Positions 49,758-60,405 of a DNA stretch of 64,000 nucleotides are shown here, piece by piece. The stretch lies in contig NZ_JAAVVE010000005.1 of assembly GCF_018449795.1 (NCBI RefSeq), positions 78,898 through 142,897 on the forward strand. Direction: 5' to 3'. The position numbers and the translations under genes were made by a program. The DNA is from Sphingomonas sp. dw_22 (GTDB lineage: Bacteria > Pseudomonadota > Alphaproteobacteria > Sphingomonadales > Sphingomonadaceae). Positions within the stretch are counted from its first letter, which is position 1; each line of letters starts with the position of its first letter. The notes beneath the pieces are model-generated. The model was not told where the DNA came from and made no database searches. It was given only the letters and a program-made list of their open reading frames with translations.

Positions 49758-51614
49758 ATGAACCCTGCACCGCTGGTTGCGCTGGTCGGCAACCCCAATG
49801 CCGGCAAGAGCGCGCTGTTCAACGCGCTGACCGGCGCGCGCCAGAAGGTCGGCAACTATCCCGGCGTCACCGTCGAGCGCCATGCCGGCCGCCTGTCGCT
49901 GCCCGATGGCCGCCCGGTCGAGCTGCTCGACCTGCCCGGCGCCTACAGCCTCGATCCGTCGAGCCCCGATGAGGCGGTGACGCGCGACGTGCTGTTCGGC
50001 CGCCAGGCCGGGGAGCGGCTGCCCGATGCGATCCTCACCGTGATCGATGCGTCGAACCTCGACAATCACCTGCGCTTCACGCTCCAGCTCATCGCGCTGG
50101 GCCTGCCGATCGTCGTCGCGCTCAACATGGTCGATCTCGCCGAGCGCGACGGGCTGGTGCTCAACGCGCAGGCGCTGGAGCGCGAGCTCGGCGTGCCCGT
50201 CGTTCCCACCGTCGCCGTGCGCCGCCGCGGGCTCGACGATCTCAAGACCCGGCTCGGCGAAGTGGTGAGGACCGTCCACAAGGTGCGCCCCAGCCCGGGC
50301 GTGGAGCACGATATCGTCGTCCTCCAGCGCCGCGCCCGCCAGATCGCCACCGCCGTCACCGTCTCGGAGACCGCCGCGCGCCGCTGGACCCACCGGCTCG
50401 ACGCCATCGCGCTCCACCCCGTTTCCGGGCCGATCATCCTGCTCGGCCTGATGTTCCTGATGTTCCAGGCGGTGTTCGCCTGGTCGGAGACGCCGATCGG
50501 CTGGATCGAGAGCGGCATGGCCTGGCTCTCCGATGCGATCGGCGGCATCCTGCCCCAGGGGGTGCTGCACTCGCTGATAATCGACGGCGTCATCGCCGGC
50601 GTCGGCGCGGTGGTGGTGTTCCTGCCGCAGATCCTGATCCTGTTCGCCTTTATTCTGGTGCTGGAGGCGACCGGCTATATGGTCCGCGCCGCCTTCCTGA
50701 TGGACCGGGTGATGGCGAGCGTCGGCCTGTCGGGCCGCGCCTTCATTCCCCTGCTCTCCAGCTTCGCCTGCGCCGTCCCCGGCATCATGGCGACGCGTAC
50801 CATCGCGGACGAGAAGGACCGGCTCACCACCATCCTGATCGCCCCGCTGATGACCTGCTCGGCGCGCCTTCCGGTCTATACGATCATCATCGGCGCGATG
50901 ATTCCCGATCGGAACGTGCTGCCCGGCGTTGGCCTGCAGGGGCTTGTCCTGTTCGCGCTCTATATCCTCGGCATCGTCGGCGCCTTCTGCGCGGCGCTGG
51001 TGCTCCGCCGCACGGTCACCAAGGGCGCGACCAGCGGCTTCATGATGGAGATGCCGAAATACCAGCTCCCGCGCCTGCGCGACGTGGCGCTCGGCCTGGT
51101 GCAGCGCGCCGAGATATTCCTCAAGCGTGCCGGCACGATCATCCTGTTCACGACGGTCGTGCTCTGGGCGCTGCTGAGCTTCCCCAAGCCGCCCGAGGGG
51201 AGCGGTATCTCCAAGGTCGATTATTCGATTGCCGGCCGCATCGGCAACGGTCTCCAGACGCTCGTCGCGCCGATCGGCTTCAACCGCGACATCGCGCTCG
51301 CGCTGATCCCGGCGATGGCCGCGCGCGAAGTCGCGGTCGCCGCGATCGGCACCGTCTATGCGGTCGACAATCCCGACGATGCGGCGGGTGAGGCAACGAT
51401 CCGCCAGAATCTCCAGGCGCACTGGACGCTGCCCACCGCGCTCGCCTTCCTGATGTGGTTCGTCTTCGCGCCGCAATGCATCTCGACGATCGCGGTCACG
51501 CGGCGGGAGACCAATGGCTGGAAATGGCCCGCCTTCATGGTCGGCTATCTGTTCGCGCTCGCCTATGTCGCGGCCGGCATCACCTATTGGAGCGCGGTGG
51601 GGCTGGGACTTTAG
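49758..51614 (+). CDS. feoB: Ferrous iron transporter FeoB
   Basis: This 618-residue transporter takes up Fe(II). The N-terminal G-domain shows G1 [16 protein letters not shown] and the G3/G4-type sequences [10 protein letters not shown] and [11 protein letters not shown]. The membrane part has Gate motifs and the two FeoB-type repeats ([42 protein letters not shown], split here by residues of two helices). The length is shorter than enterobacterial FeoB (about 770) because the C-terminal cytoplasmic tail is short. It follows feoA by 1 base. Confidence 0.95.
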   Translation: MNPAPLVALVGNPNAGKSALFNALTGARQKVGNYPGVTVERHAGRLSLPDGRPVELLDLPGAYSLDPSSPDEAVTRDVLFGRQAGERLPDAILTVIDASNLDNHLRFTLQLIALGLPIVVALNMVDLAERDGLVLNAQALERELGVPVVPTVAVRRRGLDDLKTRLGEVVRTVHKVRPSPGVEHDIVVLQRRARQIATAVTVSETAARRWTHRLDAIALHPVSGPIILLGLMFLMFQAVFAWSETPIGWIESGMAWLSDAIGGILPQGVLHSLIIDGVIAGVGAVVVFLPQILILFAFILVLEATGYMVRAAFLMDRVMASVGLSGRAFIPLLSSFACAVPGIMATRTIADEKDRLTTILIAPLMTCSARLPVYTIIIGAMIPDRNVLPGVGLQGLVLFALYILGIVGAFCAALVLRRTVTKGATSGFMMEMPKYQLPRLRDVALGLVQRAEIFLKRAGTIILFTTVVLWALLSFPKPPEGSGISKVDYSIAGRIGNGLQTLVAPIGFNRDIALALIPAMAAREVAVAAIGTVYAVDNPDDAAGEATIRQNLQAHWTLPTALAFLMWFVFAPQCISTIAVTRRETNGWKWPAFMVGYLFALAYVAAGITYWSAVGLGL

Positions 51615-51618
51615 GGTC

Positions 51619-51792
51619 TCAATCCCGCTTCGAATCGTCGAGCAGCCGGTCGATCTTCGCGGTCTCGGCGGAGTCCGCGGCTTTCTCCGCTTTGGTCCTG
51701 CCGAAGCGCACGCGATTTTCCTGTGCACGAACTGGCTTGTCCGCCCGTGCCTTGGCCTTGCGCGCCTTGTTCAGATTGATGATCTCGGCCAT
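51619..51792 (-). CDS. DUF4169 family small protein
   Basis: This 57-residue basic protein reads [20 protein letters not shown] at the start, with [14 protein letters not shown] in the middle and an acidic-basic tail. It matches the small alphaproteobacterial DUF4169 family by this pattern. It was found by direct translation. The function is unknown. It is divergent from ssb (42 bases) and convergent with feoB (4 bases). Confidence 0.85.
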   Translation of the reverse strand: MAEIINLNKARKAKARADKPVRAQENRVRFGRTKAEKAADSAETAKIDRLLDDSKRD

Positions 51793-51834
51793 ATCGTCCC
51801 TCTACTCGATTACAGATTTCAAGGCGGAGTTTCC

Positions 51835-52401
51835 ATGGCGGGCAGTGTTAACAAGGTGATCCTGGTCGGAAATCTCGGCCGCGATCCCGAATCGCGCAGT
51901 TTCCAGAACGGCGGCAAGGTGGTCGAGCTGCGCATCGCCACCTCGGAAAGCTGGAAGGACCGCGCCACCGGCGAGCGCAAGGAAAAGACCGAGTGGCATA
52001 CCGTAAAGGTCTTCAACGAAGGCCTGGCCAATGTCGCCGAGAAATATCTGCGCAAGGGCAGCAAGGTCTATATCGAAGGCGCCTTGCAGACCCGCAAGTG
52101 GCAGGACCAGTCGGGTGCGGACCGCTATTCGACCGAGATCATACTCCAGGGCTTCAATTCGGTGCTGACCATGCTCGACGGCGCGCCCGGCCAGGGCGGC
52201 GGCGCGGCGCGCGGCGGCAGCAGCGGCGGTGACGATTGGGCCGGCAGCGGTGGCGACGAATTCTCCGGCCAGTCCTCCAGCCGCGGCGGCAATTTCAACG
52301 GTGGCGGACAGCGTGGCGCCGCCGCTCCCGGCGGCAGCGGTGGAAGCGGCTTCGGCGGCGGTGGCTTCCCCGACGATCTCGACGACGACGTGCCGTTCTG
52401 A
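51835..52401 (+). CDS. ssb: Single-stranded DNA-binding protein
   Basis: This 188-residue protein has an N-terminal OB fold (about 1-112), starting [19 protein letters not shown], with the WHTVKVFNE and [16 protein letters not shown] motifs. A Gly/Ser-rich linker follows, ending in the acidic tip DDLDDDVPF that binds partner proteins. It protects and organises single-stranded DNA in replication and repair. The linker is longer than in E. coli SSB. The gene is followed by a lipoprotein gene 20 bases later. Confidence 0.96.
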   Translation: MAGSVNKVILVGNLGRDPESRSFQNGGKVVELRIATSESWKDRATGERKEKTEWHTVKVFNEGLANVAEKYLRKGSKVYIEGALQTRKWQDQSGADRYSTEIILQGFNSVLTMLDGAPGQGGGAARGGSSGGDDWAGSGGDEFSGQSSSRGGNFNGGGQRGAAAPGGSGGSGFGGGGFPDDLDDDVPF

Positions 52402-52421
52402 GCCGGGTCCGGGAGAGCGCG

Positions 52422-52865
52422 ATGCGACAGGCGGTGCTGGCGGCGGGGCTGTTGCTGGCGGCGTGCGGCGGCTCTCCCAAGTCCACCGACGATCCGGTCG
52501 CCCAGAATGTCGCCGTGGCGGCTGCCGGGGGCACGCCTGCCGCGCTCACCGCGGCCACCGATTGCGGCCAGGCGCCGCCCGATTTCGTGCCGCTCTATAC
52601 CGATGCGAAGATCACTACCTGCATCTCCGGGCCGGACGGGCAGAAGAATCATGTCAGCGGCACGATCGTCTATCTGACCAAGGCAAAGCCCGCCGAAGTG
52701 CTCGGCTGGTCGCGCGGCCAGGCCAATGCCTCGGGCCTCGGCCAGCGCCTTGCCACCGACAAGATGTATTCCGCCGGGGAGGAACGCCGGCGCAGCCTGA
52801 TGGTGGTCGTCGATACGGTGAACGGCCAGACCCGCGTGACCGTCAACTGGGGCAAGGACATCTAG
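52422..52865 (+). CDS. Small predicted lipoprotein after ssb
   Basis: This 147-residue protein has a lipoprotein signal (GLLLAAC, Cys15) and a mature domain of about 115 residues with two Cys (ATDCGQAPP, TTCISGPDG), probably a disulfide. The C-terminal half (LMVVVDTVNGQTRVTVNWGKD) looks like a beta structure. I do not recognise a family. It is 20 bases after ssb, and convergent with the pirin gene. Confidence 0.72.
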   Translation: MRQAVLAAGLLLAACGGSPKSTDDPVAQNVAVAAAGGTPAALTAATDCGQAPPDFVPLYTDAKITTCISGPDGQKNHVSGTIVYLTKAKPAEVLGWSRGQANASGLGQRLATDKMYSAGEERRRSLMVVVDTVNGQTRVTVNWGKDI

Positions 52866-52918
52866 GCCGGGCGAACAATCCCTTACCACGCAGGATACCG
52901 CCTGGGTCTGCGGGCCGA

Positions 52919-53779
52919 TCAGGCTTCGACGATCTCCGCCACGCCGAACCTGCCCGCCCGATAATCGGCATAGGCCTGGTGGATCTCCTCGATCGTGTTC
53001 ATCACGAACGGCCCGTGTGCCGCGATCGGCTCGTCGATCGGATCGGCATGGCCGAACAGGAACAGCGCGGGCTCATGCGCGGCGATCGTCACCGAGCCGC
53101 CCTCGTCCAGCTCGGCCAGGTTGAATTGCGGGATGCGGGTGCCCGCCACCTCGATGGCGCCGCGCGCGGAATAGAGGAACACGTCGCGCCCAAGCAGCCC
53201 CTCGAACGTCACTTCCGCGCCGGGCCGCACCTCGACCCAGGTCAGGAATACACCGCTCAGCGATTCGATCGCACCGGCCTGCCCCTCGAATTCGCCTGAA
53301 ACGAGATGGACCCTGGCCTTGTCCGTCTCTACCGCCGGGATCGCATCGGCCTGTACGCCCACATAGCGCGGGCGCGTCATCTTCAGCCGGGCTGGCAGGT
53401 TCACCCAGAGCTGGAGGATCTCCATCGGCCCGCCGTCGCGTCGGAAATCGGCGGGCGAGACCTCGGCATGGACGATGCCGCTGCCCGCGGTCATCCACTG
53501 CACGCCGCCCTTGCGGATGACGCTCTCATGCCAGGCCGAATCGGTATGCGCCAGTTCGCCCTCCAGGATGAAGGTCACCGTCTCGAAGCCGCGATGCGGA
53601 TGCGGACCGAAGGGCAGGCCGCGATTGTTCGGCGGATAGAGCTGCGGTCCATGATGGTTGAGGAACAGGAAGGCGCCGACATTGCCGATCGCAGGCCCCG
53701 GCACCGGCCGGTGCGTCACCAGGTCGCCGATATCGTCGCGGATCGCGGGGTGCAGGCGCATCACGGTGCGGCGGGTCAT
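52919..53779 (-). CDS. Pirin family protein
   Basis: This 286-residue bicupin shows the pirin metal site: PFGPHPHRGFETVTFILEGELAHTDS (His, His, Glu) and GIVHAEVS, with the second cupin after it (VFLTWVEVRPGAEVTFE). Bacterial pirins can show quercetinase activity or regulatory roles; the substrate here is unknown. The start overlaps the stop of metW by 3-4 bases, which places it last in the metX-GNAT-metW operon. Confidence 0.9.
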   Translation of the reverse strand: MTRRTVMRLHPAIRDDIGDLVTHRPVPGPAIGNVGAFLFLNHHGPQLYPPNNRGLPFGPHPHRGFETVTFILEGELAHTDSAWHESVIRKGGVQWMTAGSGIVHAEVSPADFRRDGGPMEILQLWVNLPARLKMTRPRYVGVQADAIPAVETDKARVHLVSGEFEGQAGAIESLSGVFLTWVEVRPGAEVTFEGLLGRDVFLYSARGAIEVAGTRIPQFNLAELDEGGSVTIAAHEPALFLFGHADPIDEPIAAHGPFVMNTIEEIHQAYADYRAGRFGVAEIVEA

Positions 53780-54372
53780 GCCTCTTCCTTGCCGAGCAGG
53801 AACACGGCGTGTTCTGCGAGCAGGTTCGCCATCGCCGATCCGGTCTGCTGGTCGCCTGAGAGGAACCAGCAGCCCTGGATCGCGATCCCGCGCTCCTTCA
53901 GCAGCGCGCGGAAATCGTCGACCGTGACATGGTGGATATTGGGCGTGGCATACCATTTGAGCGGCAGCAGCCGCGTCACCGGCATCCGCCCACCGAACAG
54001 CAGCGAGGCGCGCACCCGCCAATGCGCGAAATTGGGGAAGGAGACGAAGGCCTGGTGGCCGATGCGCAGCAGTTGCTCCAGCACCCAGTCGGGCCGTTTC
54101 GTCGTCTGGAGCGTCTGGCTGAGGATCGCATAGTCGAAGCTGGCATCGGGATAGTCGGCCAGGTCGCTTTCGGCATCGCCCTGCACCACCGAAAGCCCGC
54201 GGGCCATGGCGGCGGCGACATTGTCGGGATCGATCTCCAGCCCGCGCGCATCGACGCCGCGCTCGTCGCGCAGTGCCGCCATCAGCGCCCCGTCGCCACA
54301 GCCGACATCGAGCACACGGGCACCGGGCGCGACATTGGCGGCGATGACGGCAAGGTCGGGACGCAGGCTCAT
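53776..54372 (-). CDS. metW: Methionine biosynthesis protein MetW
   Basis: This 198-residue protein has a class I methyltransferase-like core (VLDVGCGDGALMAAL as the SAM-binding motif) and the MetW signature QTTKRPDWVLEQLLRIGHQAFVSFPNFAHW. MetW works with MetX in homoserine O-acetylation for methionine synthesis. The Met at 54372 is chosen since it overlaps the GNAT stop; the longer upstream frame is not family-like. MetX itself is one gene upstream. Confidence 0.93.
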   Translation of the reverse strand: MSLRPDLAVIAANVAPGARVLDVGCGDGALMAALRDERGVDARGLEIDPDNVAAAMARGLSVVQGDAESDLADYPDASFDYAILSQTLQTTKRPDWVLEQLLRIGHQAFVSFPNFAHWRVRASLLFGGRMPVTRLLPLKWYATPNIHHVTVDDFRALLKERGIAIQGCWFLSGDQQTGSAMANLLAEHAVFLLGKEEA

Positions 54373-54794
54373 CGCTCGTACAAATCCACGAAGTGCCGTT
54401 CCATGCAGCGCTCGGGATGCGGGATCGGCGTCCAGCCGAGCTTGGCATAGACCGGCTGCATGTCGCGGGTGAACAGCAGCCAGCGGCGCAGGCCCTGGAG
54501 CTCGGGATGCCCCTGCAGCGCCTCTAGCATCTGCCGTGCCAGCCCCTGGCCACGATGCGCCGGCAGCACGAACACGTCGGCCAGATAGGCGAAGGTCGCC
54601 CGATCGGTGATGAGCCGGGCGAACGCGACCTGCTCGTTCTCCTCGTCGAACATGCCGACGCACAGGCTGTTCGCCACCGCGGCCTCGACGATGTGGCGCG
54701 GAATGCCCTTCGACCAATAGGCGCCGCTCAGGAAGGCATGGATCAGGTCGATCTGCTGGTCGGCGGGATCGAAGGAAAGCCGGTAACCCATCAT
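54369..54794 (-). CDS. GNAT family N-acetyltransferase
   Basis: This 141-residue acetyltransferase has the GNAT CoA-binding motif [18 protein letters not shown] and the preceding [11 protein letters not shown] strand. It lies between metX and metW, with 4-base overlaps on both sides. That position suggests a job linked to methionine synthesis or a bystander; MetX-MetW pairs are normally adjacent. The substrate is unknown. Confidence 0.88.
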   Translation of the reverse strand: MMGYRLSFDPADQQIDLIHAFLSGAYWSKGIPRHIVEAAVANSLCVGMFDEENEQVAFARLITDRATFAYLADVFVLPAHRGQGLARQMLEALQGHPELQGLRRWLLFTRDMQPVYAKLGWTPIPHPERCMERHFVDLYER

Positions 54795-55924
54795 GCCTCT
54801 CCCGCGCGGAGGAAGCCGCCGATCACCCGATCGAGCTCGGGGCTTTCGAGCAGGAAGGCGTCATGTCCGAAGGGCGACTTCAGTTCGACGAAGCTCGCCC
54901 GCGCCCCCGCAGCGTTCAGCGCATGGACGATCGTGCGCGATTCGGAGGTGGGATAGAGCCAGTCGGTGTCGAAGCTCACCAGGCAGAAGCGCGGCGGCGA
55001 GCCCCGGAACGCATTGGCGAGCATCCCGCCATGCTCCTCGGCCAGGTCGAAATAATCGAGCGCGCGGGTGATGTAGAGATAGGAATTGGCGTCGAACCGA
55101 TCGACGAAGCTCAGCCCCTGGTGGCGCAGATAGCTCTCCACCTGGAAATCGGCGTCGAAGCCGAAGGTCTTGCTCTCGCGGCTCTGGAGCTTGCGGCCGA
55201 ACTTGGCGGTGAGGCCCGCTTCGGAGAGATAGGTGATGTGCGCCGCCATCCGCGCCACCGCGAGGCCGGCGGTCGGCGGATCGTTGGATTCGTAATAATC
55301 GCCGCCGCGCCATTTGGGATCGGCCATCACCGCCTGGCGGCCGACTTCGTGGAAGGCGATGTTCTGCGCCGAATGCCGCGCGGCGCTGGCGATCACCACG
55401 GCCGAGGCAACGCGCTCGGGGCAGGTCGCGGCCCAGCTCAGCGCCTGCATCCCACCCATCGATCCGCCGACCACCGCGAACAGCCGCGCGACGCCGAGAT
55501 GGTCGAGCAGCATCGCCTGGGCGCGCACCATGTCGCGGATGGTGATGACGGGGAAGGTCATCGCCCAGGGCTTGCCGGTGGCGGGGTTGATGCTGGCCGG
55601 CCCCGACGAGCCGAGGCAGCTTCCGAGCACGTTCGAGCTGATGACGAAATAGCGGTCGGTGTCGATCGGCTTGCCCGGTCCCACCATCCGCGCCCACCAG
55701 CCGGGCTTGCCGGTCACGGGGTGGGTGGAGGCGACATGCTGGTCGCCGGTCAGTGCATGGCAGACGAGGATCGCATTGCCGCCGTCGGGTGCCAGCGTGC
55801 CATAGGTTTCATAGGCGATATCGACCGGCGACAGCAGCACGCCGCCATCGAGGCGCAGCGGCCCCGGCAGCGTCACCGAGCGGGCAAGCCCGAACTTTGG
55901 GCCGAAGCGCGGATCGTCGGACAT
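54791..55924 (-). CDS. metX: Homoserine O-acetyltransferase MetX
   Basis: This 377-residue alpha/beta hydrolase transfers acetyl to homoserine in methionine synthesis. The nucleophile elbow reads [12 protein letters not shown] (Ser155); the catalytic Asp and His are in SFDTDWLYP and [11 protein letters not shown]. The family motif [10 protein letters not shown] is present. The start follows the stop of the amine oxidase gene by 31 bases on the same strand. No SAM riboswitch is visible in that short gap. Confidence 0.96.
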   Translation of the reverse strand: MSDDPRFGPKFGLARSVTLPGPLRLDGGVLLSPVDIAYETYGTLAPDGGNAILVCHALTGDQHVASTHPVTGKPGWWARMVGPGKPIDTDRYFVISSNVLGSCLGSSGPASINPATGKPWAMTFPVITIRDMVRAQAMLLDHLGVARLFAVVGGSMGGMQALSWAATCPERVASAVVIASAARHSAQNIAFHEVGRQAVMADPKWRGGDYYESNDPPTAGLAVARMAAHITYLSEAGLTAKFGRKLQSRESKTFGFDADFQVESYLRHQGLSFVDRFDANSYLYITRALDYFDLAEEHGGMLANAFRGSPPRFCLVSFDTDWLYPTSESRTIVHALNAAGARASFVELKSPFGHDAFLLESPELDRVIGGFLRAGEA

Positions 55925-55955
55925 GGCGCCTGACTAGGGATGCGCGGTCCCCGGT

Positions 55956-57515
55956 TCAAGCGGCGTGGCGCAGCGCCCGCTTGCCGGTGACGGCTTCCGC
56001 CGCGAGCCGCCCGGTCTGCGCGGCGCCGTTCATATAGCCGGGCCAGGCGTCCGACAGATGCTCGCCGGCGAACAGGATGCTGCCGGTGCCGGCGACCTGG
56101 GTGGCGCCGTGTCCTTCGTCTTCCAGCCACATCAGATGGCCGAAGCGGGTGAGCTGGCCGGGCGCGAAGGTCGAATAGGCGCCGAGCGTCAGCGGGTCGC
56201 GATGCCAGGCGGTGCGGCGGAACGGACCTGTGCGAGTCGCCGCGCCGATACCCGGCAGGGCGGATTCGGCGCTGGCGGCGAAGTGCTGGGCCAGCGCCTC
56301 GGGACTGTCGTCCGCATCGACTTCGTTGCCGCCCAGGAACCAGGTCCAGACGGGATCGACGGTATCGGTGAGGTGGACGCTGCCATCCCAGCCCAGCGCA
56401 TAGCCGGCATCCGCCGCGCTCTGCCAAAGCTCGCCGCCTGTACCCATCGGCGCCTTCCAGACGGCCTCGGTGGCCCGGGCCTGCACCTTCTCGTTCCGGC
56501 CCAGTTCCATTGCCGCGATATAGGCCCGCCAGGCCGAAGGCAGCGGCACCGCGAAGTCGATCTGCCGCGTGATCGGCGCGGGGACGGCGAGGATCACAGT
56601 CTCTGCTTCGGTGGTCGAGCCGTCGAGGAAGGAGAGAGTGAGGTCCTCCCGCGCCGACCGGATGCCGAGCAGGCGCTTGCCGGTGCTGATCCGACCGCGC
56701 TGCGCCTCCGCCATTGCCTCGACCAGCGCGCTGCTGCCGCCCCGGATCGCGAAGCGTTCGTCCGATTCGCCGAGCACTTCGATGCGCTGCCCGTCGACCG
56801 TGGGCAGGTTCCAGATCAGCGTGATCGCCGATGCCTTGTCAGGCTCGACGCCATATTCGGTGCGGCTGGTCGCTTCGAGCAGGTCGAGGACCCAGGCGTC
56901 CGGCATCAGTGCGGCGTGGCGCTGGAGATAGCCGCGGATCGAGAGGCGATCGAGCTCGGCGGCGATGCGCGGGCTGCGGTCGATCCGGTCCGCGTCGCGG
57001 GCGATCTGCGCGGCGATCGGGCGCAGCGCCTCGGCGAGCGAATCCTCGGCCACCACATGGCTGCCCGCCAGGATCAGCGTGCGGTGCGGCTCGGCCTTGC
57101 GGTCGATCAGTTCGATGCCGAACCGGCCGGCCAGCGCGTGCATGTCGGCATGATCGGTGTTGACCAGTTGCCCGCCCGCTTCGAACGGCGTGCCCTGAGC
57201 CGGGCGATGCGTGAACATCCGCCCGCCGCTCCGCCCGCGCGCCTCGTAGAGATGCGCGTCCACGCCCGCCTCGCGCAGATGGTGGAGCGCGCTGAGCCCC
57301 GCCATTCCACCGCCGACGATCGCGACGCGGCCGCCGCGAAAGGCGTGGGCTGGGCGGGGAAGCGCGGGGACCAGCCCCGCCGCGACCAGCCCCTTGAGCA
57401 AAGCCCGCCGTGTCGTGCCCGGGCTCCCGGCTGTCGGCGGTGCCTCGCCCGCCTCGCGCAGATTGCTTCGCCGCGCTGCCTCCAGCGCCTGCCACAAACC
57501 GGTGCCTGCCCGCAT
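55956..57515 (-). CDS. Tat-exported flavin amine oxidase
   Basis: This 519-residue protein has a twin-arginine signal ([18 protein letters not shown]) after a 32-residue leader, then an FAD-binding core with the dinucleotide motif [21 protein letters not shown] and the [11 protein letters not shown] signature. C-terminal [20 protein letters not shown] is typical of FAD-linked amine oxidases. It probably oxidises amines or amino acids in the periplasm. It lies between hisC and metX, unlike the usual order. The Met at 57515 is chosen because it precedes the Tat signal. Confidence 0.86.
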   Translation of the reverse strand: MRAGTGLWQALEAARRSNLREAGEAPPTAGSPGTTRRALLKGLVAAGLVPALPRPAHAFRGGRVAIVGGGMAGLSALHHLREAGVDAHLYEARGRSGGRMFTHRPAQGTPFEAGGQLVNTDHADMHALAGRFGIELIDRKAEPHRTLILAGSHVVAEDSLAEALRPIAAQIARDADRIDRSPRIAAELDRLSIRGYLQRHAALMPDAWVLDLLEATSRTEYGVEPDKASAITLIWNLPTVDGQRIEVLGESDERFAIRGGSSALVEAMAEAQRGRISTGKRLLGIRSAREDLTLSFLDGSTTEAETVILAVPAPITRQIDFAVPLPSAWRAYIAAMELGRNEKVQARATEAVWKAPMGTGGELWQSAADAGYALGWDGSVHLTDTVDPVWTWFLGGNEVDADDSPEALAQHFAASAESALPGIGAATRTGPFRRTAWHRDPLTLGAYSTFAPGQLTRFGHLMWLEDEGHGATQVAGTGSILFAGEHLSDAWPGYMNGAAQTGRLAAEAVTGKRALRHAA

Positions 57516-57579
57516 GCCGCCCTCCGCACAGTTTTGCACAGCTTGCCATTCGCCGGGCATTCCGCCAATCCGCCCGGCC

Positions 57580-58674
57580 ATGAACGTACCTACACCCAAG
57601 CCGTGGATCATGGGAATCGCCCCCTATATTCCGGGGCGGTCGACCACCGATGACGGCCGCAAGGTCGCCAAGCTCTCGTCCAACGAGAACCCGTTCGGCA
57701 CGTCCGACGCGGCACGCGCCGCCTTTGCGGCCGAGGCGACGCAGCTCGAGCGCTATCCCGATGCCGCCGCCGCCGATCTGCGCGCGGCGATCGGCGCGCA
57801 TTACGGGCTCGATCCGGCGCGGATCATCTACGGCACCGGATCGGACGAGGTTCTGCACCTTGCCGCCGGCACCTTTGCCGGGGTGGGCGACGAGGTGATC
57901 TACGTCCGCTACGGCTTCTCGGTCTACGACATCGCCGCGCGCCGCGTCGGCGCGACGCCGGTGGTCGCGCCGGACAGGGATTATGCGACCGACGTCGATG
58001 CGATCCTCGCCTGCGTGACCGACAGGACGCGGATCGTCTATGTCGCCAATCCGAACAACCCGACCGGCACCTACACGACCAGGGCCGAGATCGCCCGGCT
58101 CCATGCGGGGCTGCCGGCGGACGTGCTGCTGGTGCTCGACCAGGCCTATACCGAATATCTCGATCCCGAGGACGATGATGGCGGGCTGGAGCTCGCCCGG
58201 ACGACCGGGAACGTGCTGGTCACGCGCACCTTCTCCAAGATCTTCGGCCTCGCCTCGGAGCGGGTCGGCTGGGGCTATGGCGCGGCGGAGATGATCGGGG
58301 CGATGCACCGCATCCGCGCGCCGTTCAACTTCTCGACCGCGGCGCAGAAGGCGGCGATCGCGGCGCTGGGCGCCACCGACTTCGTCGAGCGGAGCTATCG
58401 CCACAATCGCGAGTGGCGCGGCTGGTTCGCCGGGCAGATCGAGGCGCTGGGCAACAAGGGGCTGCGCGCGGTCCCGTCCAAGGCCAATTTCCAGCTCGTG
58501 CTGTTCGAAGGCGAAGCGCGCGCCGAGACGGCGTACAAGGCGCTGATGGACAAGGGCTATATCGTCCGCTGGCTGCCCGGGCAGGGCCTGCCGCATGGGC
58601 TGCGCATCACCATCGGCACCGAGGACGAGATCCGGGGCGTCGCCGCGGCGCTGCGCGAGATCGTGGGCGGCTGA
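57580..58674 (+). CDS. hisC: Histidinol-phosphate aminotransferase HisC
   Basis: This 364-residue PLP enzyme of aminotransferase family I/II acts in histidine synthesis and often also on aromatic amino acids. The PLP lysine is in [19 protein letters not shown] (Lys220), with SSNENPFG at the N-terminus and [10 protein letters not shown] in the middle. Its neighbour tyrA (3 bases downstream) points to a role in tyrosine and phenylalanine synthesis. It is divergent from the amine oxidase gene with 64 bases between. Confidence 0.93.
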   Translation: MNVPTPKPWIMGIAPYIPGRSTTDDGRKVAKLSSNENPFGTSDAARAAFAAEATQLERYPDAAAADLRAAIGAHYGLDPARIIYGTGSDEVLHLAAGTFAGVGDEVIYVRYGFSVYDIAARRVGATPVVAPDRDYATDVDAILACVTDRTRIVYVANPNNPTGTYTTRAEIARLHAGLPADVLLVLDQAYTEYLDPEDDDGGLELARTTGNVLVTRTFSKIFGLASERVGWGYGAAEMIGAMHRIRAPFNFSTAAQKAAIAALGATDFVERSYRHNREWRGWFAGQIEALGNKGLRAVPSKANFQLVLFEGEARAETAYKALMDKGYIVRWLPGQGLPHGLRITIGTEDEIRGVAAALREIVGG

Positions 58675-58677
58675 GCG

Positions 58678-59586
58678 ATGCTGCCCTTCGCCCGCGTCAC
58701 CGTCATCGGCCTCGGCCTGATCGGCTCGTCGATCGCGCGCGCGGTCCGGCAGAACATGCCGACGGTGCGGCTGACCGGCTATGACGCCGATCCGGCGGTG
58801 CGCGAGACCGCCGTGCGCATCGAGCTTTGCGACGATGTGGCCGACAGCGCCGGCGCGGCGGTGATCGACGCCGATCTGGTGATCCTGTGCGTTCCCGTCG
58901 GCGCGATGGGCGAGGCGGCGGCGGAGATCGCGGCGGACCTGCCGGCCGAGGCGATCGTCAGCGATGTCGGATCGTGCAAGGAAAGCGTGATCGAGGCGGT
59001 GCGCGCGGTGCTTCCGAACACCGTGTTCGTGCCCGCGCATCCGGTGGCGGGCACCGAGAACAGCGGGCCGGAGGCCGGCTTCGCCACGCTGTTCCACCAT
59101 CGCTGGTGCATCGTCACCCCGCCCGAGGGGACCGATCCACTCGCGATCGAGCGGGTCTCCGAATTCTGGCGGCGGCTGGGCGCGCTGGTCGAGACGATGG
59201 CGCCCGACCATCACGACCGGGTGCTCGCGGTCACCAGCCACCTGCCGCACCTCATCGCCTATACCATCGTCGGCACCGCTTCGGACATGGAGGAAGTCAC
59301 CCAGTCCGAGGTCATCAAATATTCGGCGGGCGGCTTCCGCGATTTCACCCGCATCGCCGCGTCCGATCCGACGATGTGGCGCGACGTGTTCCTCGCCAAT
59401 CGCGAAGCGGTGCTCGACATGCTCCAGCGCTTCTCGGAGGATCTGAGCGCGCTCCAGCGGGCGATACGCTGGGGCAAGGGCGACGAATTGTTCGACCTGT
59501 TCACCAAGACCCGCGCCATCCGCCGCTCGATCATCGAGCAGGGCCAGGACGATGCCGCACCCGATTTCGGACGCGCGCACGATTGA
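58678..59586 (+). CDS. tyrA: Prephenate or arogenate dehydrogenase TyrA
   Basis: This 302-residue NAD(P)-dependent dehydrogenase has a Rossmann motif VTVIGLGLIGSSIARAV and the family sequences AHPVAGTENSGPEAG and TPPEGTDPLAI. Active-site His and Arg lie in SHLPHLIAYTIV and the following helix. It catalyses oxidative decarboxylation in tyrosine synthesis. Whether it prefers prephenate or arogenate cannot be told. It is directly downstream of hisC and convergent with plsC across a repeat element. Confidence 0.92.
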   Translation: MLPFARVTVIGLGLIGSSIARAVRQNMPTVRLTGYDADPAVRETAVRIELCDDVADSAGAAVIDADLVILCVPVGAMGEAAAEIAADLPAEAIVSDVGSCKESVIEAVRAVLPNTVFVPAHPVAGTENSGPEAGFATLFHHRWCIVTPPEGTDPLAIERVSEFWRRLGALVETMAPDHHDRVLAVTSHLPHLIAYTIVGTASDMEEVTQSEVIKYSAGGFRDFTRIAASDPTMWRDVFLANREAVLDMLQRFSEDLSALQRAIRWGKGDELFDLFTKTRAIRRSIIEQGQDDAAPDFGRAHD

Positions 59587-59599
59587 TCCCGGCCCGGAT

Positions 59600-59720
59600 C
59601 GGTTGACACGGTTGACACCGGTATTGCGAAAAATCCTTCTTCCCCGATTTTCGGATTCCGGGGGACCAGCGATGAGAAAGAGCCGCGCGGAGGCTGGCAG
59701 GCGAAATCCTACATTGGAAG
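59600..59720 (-). repeat. CTTCCAATGTAGGATTT element, copy D, full form
   Basis: Read on the minus strand the element begins CTTCCAATGTAGGATTT (59704-59720), 1 base after the plsC stop codon. The GGCTCTTTCTCATCG block (59671-59685) and a tandem GTCAAC pair (59600-59618) follow at spacings close to copy B. It lies between the convergent tyrA and plsC genes. A GC-rich palindrome, CCCCGATTTTCGGATTCCGG-like, lies in the middle of the second spacer. Confidence 0.78.
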
Positions 59721-59721
59721 C

Positions 59722-60405
59722 CTAATCGTTCAGCCGGTTGATCCCGGCATGGACCAGTGCCTCGGCCTCGGCGCGGGGGAGGCCGGGGGGGATCGGCTCG
59801 CCGAAGCGGAAGGTGATGATGCCGGCGCGCTTCGGACCCTTGCGGGGCCAGACATGGCCGCTCCTAACGGCGATCGGCACGACCGGCAGGCCGAGTATCC
59901 GGTAAAGGCCGGCAAAGCCCGAGCGCAGCGGCGGCGCCTCGCCGGGCAGGACTCGGGTGCCCTCGGGGAAGATCATCACCGAGCGGCCCTCGGCCAGCGC
60001 CACCTTGGCGTCCTTCATCATCGCGCGGAGCGCCGACGCGCTGGCGGTGCGATCGACCACGATCACGCCGTAGCGCCGCGCCGCCCAACCCCAGATCGGG
60101 ATCATCGTCAGCTCGCGCTTCATCACCGTGGCGGGCGAGCCGAGCAGGCGGGTGAGCTCCATCGCCTCGAAGATCGATTCATGCTTGGCCGCGAACAATA
60201 CCGGGCCGGGCGGGATCGTGCCTTCGATCCGCGTGTGGATGCCGAGGATGCTCGCCGCCGACCAGCGCAGCAGCGACACCCAGGCCATCGCATAGCGGCG
60301 CAGCGCCATCCCGCCCACCAGGCCGACGACCGGCACGAACAGCACCATCGGCACCGACAGGCCGTAGAAGACGATCGCGAAGGCCAGCGTGCGCAGCCAG
60401 GCCAT
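59722..60405 (-). CDS. plsC: 1-acyl-sn-glycerol-3-phosphate acyltransferase PlsC
   Basis: This 227-residue enzyme adds the second acyl chain to make phosphatidic acid. It has an N-terminal membrane helix (about 6-28), block I AAKHESIFEAMEL (here HX4E in place of the usual HX4D), and block III IFPEGTRVLPG. The variant E at the last position of block I is noteworthy but also seen in family members. The Met at 60405 is chosen over one 6 codons earlier because it directly precedes the membrane helix; it abuts ydcF by 1 base. Confidence 0.9.
   Translation of the reverse strand: MAWLRTLAFAIVFYGLSVPMVLFVPVVGLVGGMALRRYAMAWVSLLRWSAASILGIHTRIEGTIPPGPVLFAAKHESIFEAMELTRLLGSPATVMKRELTMIPIWGWAARRYGVIVVDRTASASALRAMMKDAKVALAEGRSVMIFPEGTRVLPGEAPPLRSGFAGLYRILGLPVVPIAVRSGHVWPRKGPKRAGIITFRFGEPIPPGLPRAEAEALVHAGINRLND

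Noticed and set aside
55925..55955. SAM riboswitch before metX
   Set aside because: The gap to the upstream gene is 31 bases, too short for one, and no such structure is visible.
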